This document shows, one piece after another, positions 23,237 through 35,850 of a DNA stretch of 64,000 nt. A program made the translations under genes and the position numbers. Under the pieces are notes generated by a model. The model was not told where the DNA came from. It ran no database searches and was given only the letters and a program-made list of their open reading frames with translations. Within the stretch, counting starts at the first letter, position 1; the number at the start of each line of letters is the position of its first letter. Source of the stretch: Diphasiastrum complanatum. Taxonomy: Eukaryota > Streptophyta > Lycopodiopsida > Lycopodiales > Lycopodiaceae. Location of the stretch: NCBI GenBank assembly GCA_029204225.1, contig CM055098.1, forward strand, positions 12,923,815 through 12,987,814. Reading direction: 5' to 3'.

Positions 23237-24430
23237 TGGTTTCAGGTTATGAAGGAGAAAATCAGATCTATCAATGATTTGGTGAAGATATCAAGACTAG
23301 AGCATGTTAGAGGGGATTCTATACCAAAATCGAGTTTTTTGCTTTTGTAGATTGGATCGTTTGTAGTTCAAAACCCTATATAGGTTTTCAAACTTGATCA
23401 ATTTCGATTTTTGATTTCACATACTGGATTTGGCCGATTTTTGGATCATTAGATCAGCCTTAGTGGTGGCTAATAGATTGCATATCAAATTTTCAGCATT
23501 TGCATGTAGATTTGAAATAGTCAATTTTTTGTAATATTGTCAAAACCCTAATTTTGATTGGATCTCTAGATAGTGAGGTTGATGGACTTCATTTGACTGT
23601 GTTTCAATCTTAGGAAGTGGCAAAAGTCATTAGATTGAGGATAGATCATAGGTTGATCAAGATTCCATGATTGTATGTGTTGATTTGCTTGGTATAAGTG
23701 CTAGAAGAGCGTTTGTGAGATAGTTTCAAATGTTGGTGATTTCTTTTGGAAGCATTTGTTGTTGTTCAAAGGAGTGCTTTGTGCATTGAAACAGGTTGAA
23801 AGAGAAGATCGGGTCATTGCTACATGGCAACCTCAATTGGAGTTATGTTGGAAGCCAATGATAGGCTTACCTCAAATAATTATTCATTGTAGAAAGTGAG
23901 GATGGAGTCACCTCTTGAGATGAATGATGTTTTGGATATTGTTGTAGGTTTGGAGGAGAGACCAGCAACACAACAAGATCAAATGAGGTATGACAAGAGA
24001 GCCAAGAAGGCTCTACACATGATCTATATCTAGATCTACAAAGCCTTTTCAACTTGTACATTCGGACATTCATGGATTTACCACAATTAGCAATAGTGGA
24101 GCTAAGATGTATGTAACATTCATTGACGATTTTAGTAGATTTTGTTGGATCTATCTACTAAAGAGCAAAGATGAAGTGTATGATGTCTTTATCAAGTTCA
24201 AGAATGCAAGGGAGAACCAATTTTCCACAAGGATCAAGTGCTTAAGGAGTGACAATGGTGGTGAGTACATCTACCAAGTTCAAGGCCTTTTGTAATGAGC
24301 ATGGGATTAAGAGGGAGTATACAACATCAAGGACCCCACAACAAAATGGAGTGGCTAAAAGGACGAATAGGACTTTATGTGAAAGTGCTAAAGCTATGAG
24401 GTTAAGTGCTAATCTTGACAAGCCATCCAA
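23237..24430 (+). mobile_element. Copia remnant: gag start fused to integrase core
   Basis: A PBS-like TGGTTTCAGG follows the LTR and a leader runs to an ATG at 23824. The gag start (RLTSNNYSL, then a Trp-to-stop, then KVRMES) runs to about 24030, where the sequence jumps into the integrase core (LVHSDIHGF, FIDDFSRFCWIYLLK, LRSDNGGEY). The rest of gag, the protease and the zinc-binding part of integrase are deleted. A frameshift occurs near 24260. The catalytic Glu position reads Lys (AAA at 24357-24359, NGVAKR). Copia sequence stops near 24430. Confidence 0.8.
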
Positions 24431-24439
24431 CTTTATGAA

Positions 24440-25580
24440 AAAACAAGCAAAAATGATGATTTTTGACTATTTTTCGGTTTTTTCTTCACAATAAAGTAAA
24501 AATTCATGACATACAACTCTTTCTCTAACATATGCAAACCACTTTATAGAATTACAACCATCTAATTGATCTGATCTTGCTGGATTTTGGTTCTTACTAT
24601 CTATTTTGTGCCAAAAAGCATGAAAAACCAAACAATTTTGACCAAAACATAGCCTAGAATCATAAATCATTGGAGAGGACCGGCATGCATCATTAATTTC
24701 ATCATTAATGAACCCTAAAATAAAAGTACACTTGCTGGAAAATTCAGATCTATCAAATATTTGATCTACACAAGAAAAAGCTCCAAAAAACATCACAAAT
24801 TGGCCTTCAAGGACAATTCTCCATAAAACCACAAAGAATCCCAAGAGTAATGGATCTTAGCAACATGCAAATTGAAACTAGGATAGTACACCCACTTGCA
24901 CCCTTGTTATCTGCCTTGGAAGAGAATTCCAATGATCCAATCCAAAATTTCGACGAAAGGTAGCCCTTCTCCATGTTCTCCAATCTTCGTAAGCCTTGCT
25001 TTGATACCACTATAAAGGAAGCTCCCTAAGATCCTGCTTACAAGATAAAACACAATGGAAAACACACTATGGCAACCACCCAACCAAGTAGAAGCAACGA
25101 ATCAACTCTAGAAGCTTCACCCAAGCGTGGACCAATCGGGATCGATAGTGCTTGGAAATAGAGACATCCATCTTTGACAATAGGAATCGTCCCTAGCAAC
25201 GCAGTATATGATTTACAAAACTATCTAGCAATGAAGTATCTATCTAGCAACTGGCAACCTACTTTCTCCAGGCTAGTAAAGAGATGTACCCAAGTGCAAA
25301 ATAACAAGATTTGAAACCTCAATCAAATTTTGCAGCGGCTGAGAACATATGTGAAGAAACACCATAGATGCTAATTCAGGTAATTAACTTAGTTCTCCGA
25401 GTTTGAACTCCGAATGCTAGTGAACGTTACACTCAGAAGAACAAAACTAAGTGTAATACCAAAATAATAAATTCGTTATCAATAAACGTAAGAAAGAGAG
25501 ATACTATCTACAATAAATATAAGAAAGAGATTGGCGAAAGGAATGTAAAGTCTTTGATGCTGATACGATGGTACCTGAGT
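24440..25580 (-). mobile_element. 5' end of an antisense LTR retrotransposon (leader, PBS, LTR end)
   Basis: On the minus strand TGGTATCAAAGC (25009-24998) differs by one base from TGGTATCAGAGC, the usual primer-binding site for initiator Met-tRNA. Sequence above 25010 should therefore be LTR and sequence below it leader, continuing to about 24440, where it meets the plus-strand copia. The outer LTR end and any gag were not resolved. Confidence 0.55.
24998..25009 (-). other. Primer-binding site (initiator Met-tRNA type)
   Basis: Minus-strand TGGTATCAAAGC, 11 of 12 bases identical to the common plant PBS, which is present intact at 30354-30365. Confidence 0.7.
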
Positions 25581-25590
25581 GCTGAGCTAG

Positions 25591-25652
25591 AATGAATTCC
25601 GTGAGGCATAAGCGGTCCCCAAATGAATTCCGTGAGGCGTAAGCGGTCCCCA
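25591..25652. repeat. 31-bp tandem duplication
   Basis: Two adjacent copies of AATGAATTCCGTGAGGCRTA plus AGCGGTCCCCA, differing at one position (CATA against CGTA). Confidence 0.85.
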
Positions 25653-25734
25653 ACCGACGTACTAAGGTACATTCAAGCTTCAAAGCACTATGCTTTGAGC
25701 TAGAATGGTACAGAAGCTACACTCACACTGATCA

Positions 25735-26156
25735 CCTATTCAGATTCAGACTGGGCAGGAGACATGGATACCAGAAAATCCACATCAAGATATATTTGTT
25801 TTTTTGTCGGAGGACCCATTTCATGGAACAATAAAAAGCAGAAATGCATTTCGTTGTCCTCTACAGAATTTGAATACATTGTAGCTACATCAACAGTGAA
25901 GGAGATAATTTGGCTAAGAAGGCTACTACAGGATTTGCAATTTCCACAGATCGGTCCAACCATACTCCAATGCGACAATCAAAGCTGCATAGCTCTATCT
26001 CTAAACCCACGAACTCATAATAGAACTAAACACATAGAAGTTCAGTTCCATTTTCTTAGAGAGAAAGTTTAGAATAAAGATGTTGTGCTAAGTTACTGTC
26101 ATACAGACAATATGTTGGCTGATATTTTGACAAAGCCATTGTCTAGAGATAAACAT
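25735..26156 (+). pseudogene. Copia RNase H and C-terminal fragment
   Basis: YTDSDWAGD, ISWNNKKQKCISLSSTEFEY, the catalytic-type CDNQSCIAL and the typical RTKHIEVQFHFLREKV, then a stop, then the tail NMLADILTKPLSRDKH. One in-frame stop separates the main part from the tail. It may be the 3' end of the copia whose 5' half is at 22591-24430, with the antisense fragment between them, but no shared LTR follows to prove this. Confidence 0.85.
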
Positions 26157-26940
26157 TCTACTTTAGTAGATATGATAAATCTCAATTGCAGTTTAGATTC
26201 GTCCTTCTTCCTTCTCTCAATTTTACTCTCTCAAATGAAACCTGTAGAAAATGAACTGTTTTTCAACAGTCTACATTTTTGGACTGATTGTCGCTACAGT
26301 ATGCATTTTTCTTCACAATTTCTGACAGGCAAAAAACCCGACACTATCGCATTTCCGATTTTTAGGCCATTCTAGGCATTTTCAGAAATGCGACACTGCT
26401 TCGCAAAAAAAACGAAAAATATGATACTCTGCAGAAATACACAAGATTCCAAGTACAGACTGTCTACGTCTTCATGCTCCAATAACAGCTGTACTAATTA
26501 GTCAGTTAATCAATTGTTGAGTGATCTTGTAAATGTAAAGCTAGAATAATACAAGATCTTCCAGTTGATATATATGTAAATGAGCGATTGAAGTATGAAA
26601 TAATATAAGATGATGAGACAGAGATAAAACGACCAAAACGGGTCTTCTAGTAGCTGACTCCTCAGAGTTAGTAATTATACATATATATAGAGAGAGAGAT
26701 ACTCAGAACTTTAACAATTGATTTGAGTCTGTAAGTAGGATCACGCGCTTATTAGCGCAATTGTATTGTGATCTGATTGTTGTCTTACGACATTATTATA
26801 CAGATTCGCTATTGTTCTACATCTTTGCATTCTTGTTGAATGAAATTAACTCTCACTCCTCTTACGCAAACATCATTAGAAAAAAATGTATGGTTGTCTT
26901 TGACGCCTAAGTTATTTCTACATTCTCTTCATATCAGTTC
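26157..26940. other. Probable LTR remnant after copia RNase H
   Basis: Contains repeated phrases such as GCGACAC and GGCATTTTC that also occur in the LTR at 41250 and near 52670-52815. This suggests an LTR remnant of that copia group, but no clean ends were found. Confidence 0.35.
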
Positions 26941-26972
26941 CGAAGAAGGACAACAAGGATGAACCCAACTAC

Positions 26973-29850
26973 GTGAGCAGAAAAGGAAAAAAGAAGGTGT
27001 TGGACTCCTTGAAGTCAGTTCGTCCAGACGCAACATCATCTTTCTCACAGATGACTAATAATAAAAAAATTACAAGTCGGGCTAAGATCAATATGCTGAA
27101 GGAGGAATCATGCCGAACACCAGTTCACAAGATGCCAGAAACTTTCAAAAACTATACCTTAGACGACGTAGTAATCATGATGCTGCAAGCTCAATGAGAA
27201 CCTGATCAAAGTCAGAAACCGGCAGAACAAGTCTTCAAAGGACCTGCATGAACGCAACCTATGAATCTAGCTAAGCCAGGTGAAGAAGAAAAGATCATGC
27301 CCACTCAATTCAAAAGACTACGCTCATTATCGGTGGAATATAAGGATTGTTTTTCTTGGAATTATAGTAATCTGAAGGGTATTCCACCTACCGTAGTCCC
27401 AATAGTCATAGTACCCAAGAAGAATGGCAAAATGCGAATCTGTGTGAACTTGAAGGCATTAAATGCAATCACCAAGAAGGATCAGTTTTCTTTACCATTT
27501 AGATAAAGTGTTCTAGACAGAGTAGCAGGAGCAGAAGCCTACAGTTTTCTGGATGGGTTCAGCGGCTACAATCAGGTGAAAATAGCGCCACAAGATCAGC
27601 ACAAGACAACATTCACCACAGAATGGGGGACCTATGCCTATAAGGTGATGTCGTTTGGACTTTGCAATGCCCCAAGTACCTTCCAACGAGTTATGCAGGT
27701 GACATTCAAAGAGTATTTGCAAAAATTTCTAGAGATTTTCTTGGATGATCTATGTGTGCACGAACCTAATTCGGAGCACTTATCCAATCTAGAAAAGGTG
27801 CTGAAGAAATGCCAAGAATACCACATATCCTTGAACCCAGAAAAGTTTCAATTCTGGGTGACACATGGCCTAATTCTTGGCCATATAGTATGCATATACG
27901 GGATCGCCATGGACCTGTCAAAGATAAGGATCATTGTTGATCATGAACGATCCGCGAAGTCTACATTTTCATGGGTCATGCTAACTACTACCAAATCTTC
28001 ATTTTAGACTTTGCAAAGTTAGCACAACCAATCTACAAACTCACAACAGAAACACATTGGACAGAGGAAGCCTTGCGGGCTTTCCAAAAACTTAAAGATG
28101 CATTGGTCTCAGCACCAATATTACGGCCACTCAATTGGCCCATAGAGTTTCATGTGCATACGGATGCATCGAAGTATGCAGTAGGAGCTGTCTTAACCCA
28201 GCCAGGAGAACAAAAAAGGATTTTTCAATCCGATTTGCAAGCCGACAGCTCAATTACTCAGAGATAATTATTTGACAACGGAACGAGAGGCACTGGTAAT
28301 GATTTACGCGGTTAAAAAATTTCGGCATTATTTGATGGCCACACACTTTGCTTTTTATACAGACCATCCACCCTTGCTATATCTTGTTAGTAAAACTTGC
28401 AACATAGGAAGAATCACTCGTTGGTTACTTCTGTTGTTGGAGTTTGATTTTCGGATAGTAGTTTGCAAGGGAAAGCAGCATTACATGGCGGATTATGTGT
28501 TGCGAATCAAGGAAAAAAAAACTGCAGTCCTACCTGATGATGAGCTACCTGATGCTGCCTTGTTTTACATGGACACTATACCTGAATGGGCTGTAGATAT
28601 AATTGAATATTTAAAGTGGGGCCAACCGGATAAATCCTTACCCAAGCCAGAACAACGACTGATTCTAAAGGCTAGATCTTATCAGTTGATTGCTGACCAA
28701 TTATATTGAAGATGACCAGATGGTATTTTTCAAAGTTGTATTTGTCCACATGAGGCCACCCAAATTATTTCAATTTCACATGAAGGCATGGGTGGTGGTC
28801 ATTTTGCATCCGACATTACAGTTCGCAAGATCCTGCAATCAGGATGTTGATGGCCAACGATTCATAAGAAAACATACACACTTGAAAAAGTGCGATGTGT
28901 GTCAGAGAGCTAGGAGGCCAACAAGGCTGAACTATGATCTTTTACATCCAGTTCTAGCTCAAGCACCATTCGAAAAGTGAGGATTGGACTATATAGGTCC
29001 AATTCATCCTGCCACAAGAAGTTCACAATCCCAATATATTATCGTGGCCACAGATTACCTCACCAAGTGGGTCGAAGCCAAGGTAGTGCGAACAGCTGAC
29101 GCTCGAGCAACTGCCAAATTTCTATATAAAAATATCATTGTGCGCTTTGGATGCCCGGTAGAGATAGTTAGCAATCGTGGAAGCCATTTCGTCAATGAGA
29201 CCATCAAAGTCCTATTGGAGGAATTCTTCATGATCCACAGATTCAATCCATAGATTCAGCACGCCTTATTATCCTCGCGGTAATGGACAGGCAGAATCAT
29301 CCAATAAGATCTTGTGTAGCGTAACCATGAAAACAGTTAAAGCTAGCAGATTCGATTGGGAGCACAAATTACATGTTGCTCTGGGGGCATTTAGGGCAGC
29401 TTATAAGGGAAGCACTGATCACACACCATTTCAGTTCGTCTATAGGATGTTGTGATGCCGGTAGAGTTTTTGGTCCCTTCATTGAGGATCGCCACAACGC
29501 AACGTCTTGATGAATCCAAATCTCTACAATTACGCCATGAAGCACTACATAAACTTTGTGAGACGCGCTTACTAGCTATGCATGCATTGGCAACTGAGAA
29601 AGAACGACGCAAGGCATGGCATGATTGTCGATTACACAAGAAAGATCTTCAATCTAGAGATCTAGTCCTCATGTATAAAACCAAGGCGATCAAGGGAAAG
29701 TTGAAGTTCATAGACGAAGGCCCATTCTGAGTAAAGGGGATCCTCACCATGGAGCCGTGAACCTCGAGCAGTTAGGTGGGATGCGATTCGATACGCCCAT
29801 CAATGGTAGCCAATTGCACAAGTATTGGCCACCACAATGAAGCAGATCAA
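26973..29850 (+). pseudogene. Ty3/gypsy pol remnant, no chromodomain seen
   Basis: Segments in order: a Lys-rich linker (26973-27197); RT start with VPIVIVPKKNGKMRICVNLK (27261-27506); RT core with TTFTTEWGTYAYKVMSFGL and FLDDL (27576-27950); RNase H with VHTDASKYAVGAVLTQPGE and TEREALVMIYAVKKFRHYL (27971-28540); integrase zinc region (KKCDVCQRA); and core MDYIGPIHP, ATDYLTKWVEAK, GCPVEIVSNRG (28984-29253). Last is a C-terminal domain with LVLMYKTKAIKGKLKF, ending KYWPPQ near 29840. At least five stops or frame changes break it. No chromodomain follows, unlike the element in HEMB intron 10, which points to the Athila/Tat side of plant gypsy elements. A relative of the C-terminal part is at 62362-62960 (-). 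Confidence 0.88.
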
Positions 29851-30097
29851 AGATGGTATTTAAGTGTCTGCGAGGGTTCAGGAAGACATAATCGTTGGAA
29901 CCTTTGCAGAGCATCAAGATCAACAAACCAACTGTCGCAGAGAGCATAAATGGAATCAGAGTAGTAAAATTAGCTTGCCTACATGGTCTGATCTTGAAAA
30001 TCCAATATCTGGAACAAGTTGTGTGAGAGATCACCTCGTGCGAGGATTGAACCTTCGCAAACAGTCTGAACCCTCGCTGAACCTTTGCAGGATAGTC

Positions 30098-30102
30098 AAA
30101 TC
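30098..30102. other. Target-site duplication AAATC, left
   Basis: AAATC directly before the copia 5' LTR, repeated at 36102-36106 directly after the 3' LTR. Five bases is the usual copia duplication. Confidence 0.8.
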
Positions 30103-30353
30103 AATTAAAATAGCAATGATCGACTTATACAGTGCTTTCCTATTTCGACGGCACCACGTGTGCTTAGTTCTAGATTTATCGGGCCATCTTTCTTTTACGA
30201 GCCCTTTGAGTGTTTTTAAGGAACTCATCTTTGTACTTACCAGTAGTTCTTGAGTATACAGTTTGAAGAGAGTAATTCTGAATTCTTGTTGCACTTGACG
30301 TTGTGCTGTGGTGATTGATCCGGTCGGGTGCTTTCAATTGTGTTTTTTTAACT
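30103..30353 (+). repeat. Copia 5' LTR (251 bp)
   Basis: Begins AATTAAAATAG and ends TTTTTAACT directly against the PBS. The 3' LTR begins AGTTAACATAG, so the ancestral ends were probably AGTTAA and TTAACT, a perfect 6-bp inverted pair instead of TG and CA. Confidence 0.88.
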
Positions 30354-30365
30354 TGGTATCAGAGC
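30354..30365 (+). other. Copia primer-binding site
   Basis: TGGTATCAGAGC, the standard complement to the 3' part of plant initiator Met-tRNA used by copia elements, with no spacer after the LTR. Confidence 0.92.
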
Positions 30366-31617
30366 CCTTGGTGGCTGGAATCACCAGACAAGAACAGAGA
30401 GCTGCGAATTCACGACAATTTGTTGGCTAGGAAGCACAAAACCGAGTCTGTGGAGATTCGTGGAACAGCTCAAAATTGTAAAAAGAATTCAGAGACAGAG
30501 AATTGTTGGTTGAATAAAAAAGCAAGCAAGTTTGAGACTGAAAAATTCTTCTGGAAGGTTGCTTGGCGTTTGTGATTGGTTTGAATCCAATTGAATACCG
30601 TTTGAAGAGCGGTTTGGAGCAGAAGATCACCTACAGTAGGGCGACCTCAGTCAGCTAGGAGCTGCAAAGGAAAGCTCAGGGAAAGCCTGAGTAAAGCTCA
30701 GTATATTCTTCTCTTCAAAATTGCTAGGGTTTCAAGAGACAAAATCAAAGATATCTCCTTGTAGGAGGATGTTTTCAAGGCTGTGAGAGGCTGTGAATGG
30801 GCGCCCTGGTAGCGCGATTCTGCGGTAGGAAGGCTGCGACTGGCCATGGAAGAGGAAGACAACTAGAGCGATTAATGAGCAGCCATAGCCCATAAAGGAG
30901 TAAGAAAACTCCATCGCTGGTAGAGAGAGAAGAAGGAGAGGTCGCGGGAGCTGTCGCGCGCTCAATCGTGATCACCAGCTAGCGGCCCAAAGTGTTCAAT
31001 ACTTCAAGGGCCTTTGATCAACGCATAGACGCGTTGACAGCCGTCTGATCTTGATTCATACAGATCAACGATGGTCATTTCACAAAGGGTGGGTCGTTGG
31101 ATCTAAAGGATCCGTTGGATTGAAGTGAAAGAGCCTGAAGGGGTCTGAAGTGCAAAGTGCATTGCAACTTCATTAAAAATCTTCAAACTGAAAATTTTTT
31201 TGGGTCCCAAGTCTTTGAAGGGTGAAGTTTTTTCACACTGAAGAAACAGTTCAAAAATCCAAATTGCCCTTATTTTCACCTCCTTTAGCCTATTTTGACC
31301 AAACGAAAAAAGGCTATAGCCTCCAAACGAAGGGCACCCTGACTGTATCTGCAAGTATGGTACACCAAAACAGAGTGACTGCCGTGGAGAAAGTGTTCAA
31401 AGTGCGTCAGAAGTGATTTCACCATTCTACTGGGCAGGAAGCTGGGGGTTGGTGACGTGAAGCATTTTGGAAAATGACGCCAGTTTGGCTTTCAATTTGG
31501 CGAAAGAGCGACGGGTGGCCTGGTAAGCTAAAAATTGCAGGTCATTATTATCAATTTTTGACATCACGGTTGGCTCTAGCATACACTTTATAGCCTACAG
31601 GTGAAGTTTTAAGCAGT

Positions 31618-32345
31618 TTGCAGATGACAAACATCAATGATGCAATTTTGGGCAATGTAAGCAAACTTGATGGGGCTTCTAACTACAACATCTGGAAATT
31701 CAAAATGAAGAGCATTTCGATGGAAAAAGAGTTGTGGGAAATTGTGGCAGGTATTGAAATCCAACCAAATACCACTCCAGGTGACATAAGGGCCTTTGAT
31801 AAAAAGGCACAGAGAGCATTATCCTTGATCAATCTTTCAGTGAAAAACCATGTGATCACTCACATAAGTGATGCCACGACAGCTAAGGGAGCTTGGGAAG
31901 CTCTTAGAATGCAATTTCAAACTTGCAATCCAGCTCGAGCCATGTTCTTGAAGTCAAGATTGAACACAGTAAGGATGGAAGAAAATGAATCAGTGGGATC
32001 CTTCTTCACCAGGATAAAGGAGCTGAGAGATCAACTTGTGGCAATTGGAGAACCAATCAGAGATATTGAATTGGTACATACCACAATGAGCGGTGTCTCG
32101 GAAAGGCTTCAGATGTTTGTGAGCGGCATTGCTTCGAGGGAGAGGTTGCCTACTTTTGAAGACTTCCACGAAATCATGTTGTAAGAAGAGCAGCGTCGTG
32201 AAGTGGTGAAGTCAAGACAAACTCCACAGGAGGATCAAGCCTTGCTTGCTAAAGGCAAGCATAAAGGATGGAGAAGGATTCCTAAGAAATCCAAGGATGA
32301 CGATGACGAAGGATAATCGTCTTCAAAAGGAAAAAAGAAGAAGAA
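31618..32345 (+). pseudogene. Copia gag remnant
   Basis: Opens MTNINDAILGNVSKLDGASN and contains NYNIWKFKMKS near residue 23, the usual start of a copia gag, then a helical body through 32184. In-frame TAA codons at 32182 and 32314 precede a frame change in the A-rich stretch that leads into the nucleocapsid. The zinc knuckle downstream (YCHKLGHWARES near 32357) has lost its first and last cysteines. Confidence 0.85.
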
Positions 32346-33670
32346 AGAAAAAAAAAATTTATTGCCACAAACTGGGCCATTGGGCACGCGAGTCTTATAA
32401 GAAGAAAACAGACATAAAGGCGAAAAAAGTGACTCAACAAGGAAACATTGCCGAAGATGATGGAGAAGATGACAAGACAAGTGTTTTCTCATTGGCATTG
32501 GCATCCCAAGTTCATGACGGTGCCAGATGGTTCATAGACTCAGGCGCCACAAGGCATATGACTGGGAAACGTGATTGGTTTCAAAAATTCTCACCAATCC
32601 ATGATGGGGATAAGGTCACTCAAGCCAATGGAGAGGAATGCCAGATACAGGGTGTGGGCAATGTACCTGTGCAGTTTTCTGATGGCAAAATAAAAAACAT
32701 CCCTAATGTACTTTATGTTCCTGGACTCAAAAAGAGTTTGCTTTCTGTTGGTGTAATGGCAAATCAACATCTTAAAGTTGAATTTGTCAAGGATGGATGC
32801 CTTATGAAGGATACGAACCATAACCACAAAGTGGTGGCGAAGGGTTATAGAGATAGTAACTGTGGCCTTTATAAATTGGATGCTACAAAGCCAGGTGAAT
32901 ATGGTTTGGCCATCTCAACAGCATCTCAATCCAAGTTATGGCACAAAAGACTTGGTCATTTGAACTATGGAAGCTTGAGATTAATGGCGAAGCTGAAGAT
33001 GGTAACAGGGTTACCAGCATTGCAGGATGATCACCATGCAATACGTGAAGGATGCATCATGGGAAAGCATCACAGAGAAACATTCAAGAAAGGTGGAGCT
33101 GCAAGAGCTAAGAAACCGCTGGAACTAATTCACAGCGACCTGTGCGGTCCAATGAAGACCATGTCATTGGGGAAAGCATATTATTTTATGACTTTCATAG
33201 ATGATTACTCGAGAAGGACATGGATTTATTTCTTGAAGAAGAAATCTGACGCTTTTGCTCGTTTCAAGGAGTTCAAAACTTTGGTAGAGAACCAACTAGA
33301 GGCACGCATAAAAGTGCTAAGATCTGATAGAGGGGGTGAATATAAATTTGATGATTTTGAAGACTTTTGCAAAGAACATGGCATTAAAAGACAATTCACA
33401 CAGTCACACACGCCGCATAGTAATGGTGTAGCTAAACGGAAAAACGGAACTATTATGGAGAGTGCACGCTCCATGATGAAGCAAATGGGCTTGACCGATT
33501 CACTTTGGTCGGAAGCGTGCAGTGCGACAACGTTCTTGCAAAACAGGAGCCCTACAGTTGCGGTTCCAAATGTAACTCCTGAAGAAGCATTTACTGGAAT
33601 AAAGCCAAAAATCGACAAATTTCGTGTCATTGGATATAAGGCCTATGTACATGTGCCAAAGGAGGAGTGA
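32346..33670 (+). pseudogene. Copia nucleocapsid, protease and integrase
   Basis: Domains in order are a damaged zinc knuckle, protease with WFIDSGATRHMTG (near 32528), the GAG-pre-integrase box LWHKRLGHLNYGSL (near 32935), a damaged integrase zinc site (REGC replacing CxxC near 33045) and the integrase core. Catalytic Asp residues are in LIHSDLCGPM and LRSDRGGEY, but the third acidic residue, expected as Glu 36 residues after the second Asp, is Lys (AAA at 33434-33436). The frame ends at TGA 33668-33670, where relatives read through. Confidence 0.9.
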
Positions 33671-35235
33671 AAAAAACTTGATGCCAAAGCAATCAAGTGT
33701 ATCTTCATCAGTTATGATGAAAGAACAAAAGCTTACAGGTGTTTTGATCCTGTAATGAACAAGATTCACATTAGCAAAGATGTGATCTTTGATAAAACAC
33801 ATAGGTATGAAGATGAAGACCATGCAAAAGGTGAAAGCATCAAGAGACTTCCCACAATACTGGAGGAAGAAAATGATGAAGATGCTCCACAAAATGATGC
33901 ATGTGAGGACGAAAATCGAGAGGGCGAATATGAAAGAACACCACCTATTCAAGAGCCTAAGGGGAGGTACTTGCCAATAGGAGCAATGAAGGAGAAACCG
34001 GTTGGAAGTAAGAGACAGTACTTGGACACTCCTTGGGATACGTACTCTCCACGTAGTGTATCACCTGAATCTAAGATACCAAAATGGTATGAAAAGATCA
34101 TGAAGGACGCAAAGCTAAATCAAACAAGATCTAGCACACAAAGTGAAGTGCGAAGATCAACACGGGAAAGGAAGTCTCCCGATCGTTATCATGTGAACTA
34201 TGCCCTAATGACTGACATTTTGAAGTGTCGAGAGCCATCAACCTTTGAAGAGGCAAAAGATTACAAAGAGCGGCAAAGGGCAATGGAAGAAGAGATAGAA
34301 TCCATCCAAAGACATGATACATGGGAGTTAGTTGATCTACTACTTGGAAAGAAACCCATTGATAACAAATGGGTGTTTAGAACAAAGTTTCATGCGGATG
34401 GCACAATAGCAAAGTACAAGGCACGCCTAGTAGTGAAGGGTTATGAGCAAAGCAAAGGAATTGACTATGAAAAAACATTTGCTCCAGTGGCTAAGTGGAC
34501 TACGTACGCCTTATCATTGCCTTAGCATCTCATTTTGGGTAGAAAATCCATCAAATGGATGTGAAGTCTGCTTTTTTGAATGGTGACTTAGAAGAAGAAG
34601 TTTACATGGTCCAACCGCAGGGCTTCATGGCAAAAGGGCAAGAACAGAAAGTATGTAAACTACGCAAAGCTCTTTATGGCCTTAAACAAGCACCACGCGC
34701 ATGGTATGGACGCATTGACGGTTACTTTCTTTCACATGGATTTGTAAGAACAAATTCAGATCCAAATCTTTATGTTCTTATAAATGATGACAGCATTGCC
34801 TTGATTGTACTTTACGTTGATGATATCATTATCACTGGCAATGATGAAAACCTTACTCGTTCTATCAAAGCCAACTTGTGCAAGCAATTTGAGATGACAG
34901 ATTTAGATCTTATGCACTATTGCTTGGGTGTCGAAGTATGGCAAACTAGCAGTGATATCAGATTATGTCAAAACAAGTATGTAGGAGAGATATTGGAGAG
35001 ATTTCACATGACAGAGTGCAAACCTTCCATCACCCCTTGCGAAGCTGGTAAAAAATTATCTCGTATTGATGATAGTGCACATGTTGATACTATACTATTT
35101 CGTCAGCTAGTTGGAAGTTTAATATATCTTACAACTACACGTCCTGATATCTGCTATGCTGTAAGTTTGATTAGCCAATTCATGTCATCACCCACTTTGA
35201 ACCATTGGAAAGCTGCAAAAAGGATTTTGAGATAG
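33671..35235 (+). pseudogene. Copia reverse transcriptase
   Basis: After the stop at 33668 the frame continues through a linker (KWVFRTKFHADGTIAKYKAR, EKTFAPVAKW) to about 34500. There a single-base shift and a TAG (34534) break it. The second part (from 34555) has MDVKSAFLNGDLEEEVYM, ALYGLKQAPRAWY and the catalytic LIVLYVDDIIITGND intact, ending at TAG 35236. Confidence 0.9.
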
Positions 35236-35238
35236 GTA

Positions 35239-35751
35239 AAACTTGGTCTAGTCTACAAAAGACAAAGTGTTTTACCTAAGTTGCAAGGTTATGATGACGC
35301 TGATTGGGCTGGAAGTATAGATGATAGAAAGTCAACAACAGGTCATACCTTGAATTTTGGTAGCGGTTGTTTTTCATGGTCTAGCAAGAAGCAAGATACT
35401 ATTTCTCTTTCTTCCACAGAAGCCAAATATAAAGCATTGAGTTCTGCTACCCAGGAAGCTATTTGGCTACGTAAGTTGTTATGTGAGATTGGAATGAAAC
35501 AGGAAAATCCCACTGTTATTTTCTGTGACAGTCAAAGCGGAATACAATTGGCTAAAAATCCAATCTTTCACGCAAGGACAAAACATATTGAAGTAAAATA
35601 TCACTTTGTGCGTGAAAAATTACAATCTGAAGACATTGGTATTGTACATTGTTCTACGTTGTTAAAAGTTGCTGATATATTTATAAAAGCTTTGAGTAAA
35701 GAAAAGTTTGAAACTTTTAGAGCTAAACTTGGCTTAAACCAAGTTATGTAA
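35239..35751 (+). pseudogene. Copia RNase H
   Basis: In frame with RT after the TAG at 35236. It contains GYDDADWAGSIDDRKSTTGH, SSKKQDTISLSSTEAKYKAL, FCDSQSGIQLA and RTKHIEVKYHFVREKL. The stop at 35749 is followed by an A run and a short noncoding gap before the PPT. Confidence 0.9.
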
Positions 35752-35840
35752 AAAAAAAAAAACTTTTTACTTATAATGCTATCATGGAGTTATGTTCCAT
35801 GAATAGAGTATACTCTAAAATGAAAAGCGACGTTGATCAT

Positions 35841-35850
35841 TGAGGGAGAG
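35841..35850 (+). other. Copia polypurine tract
   Basis: TGAGGGAGAG directly before the 3' LTR start AGTTAAC. It primes plus-strand synthesis. Confidence 0.85.
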
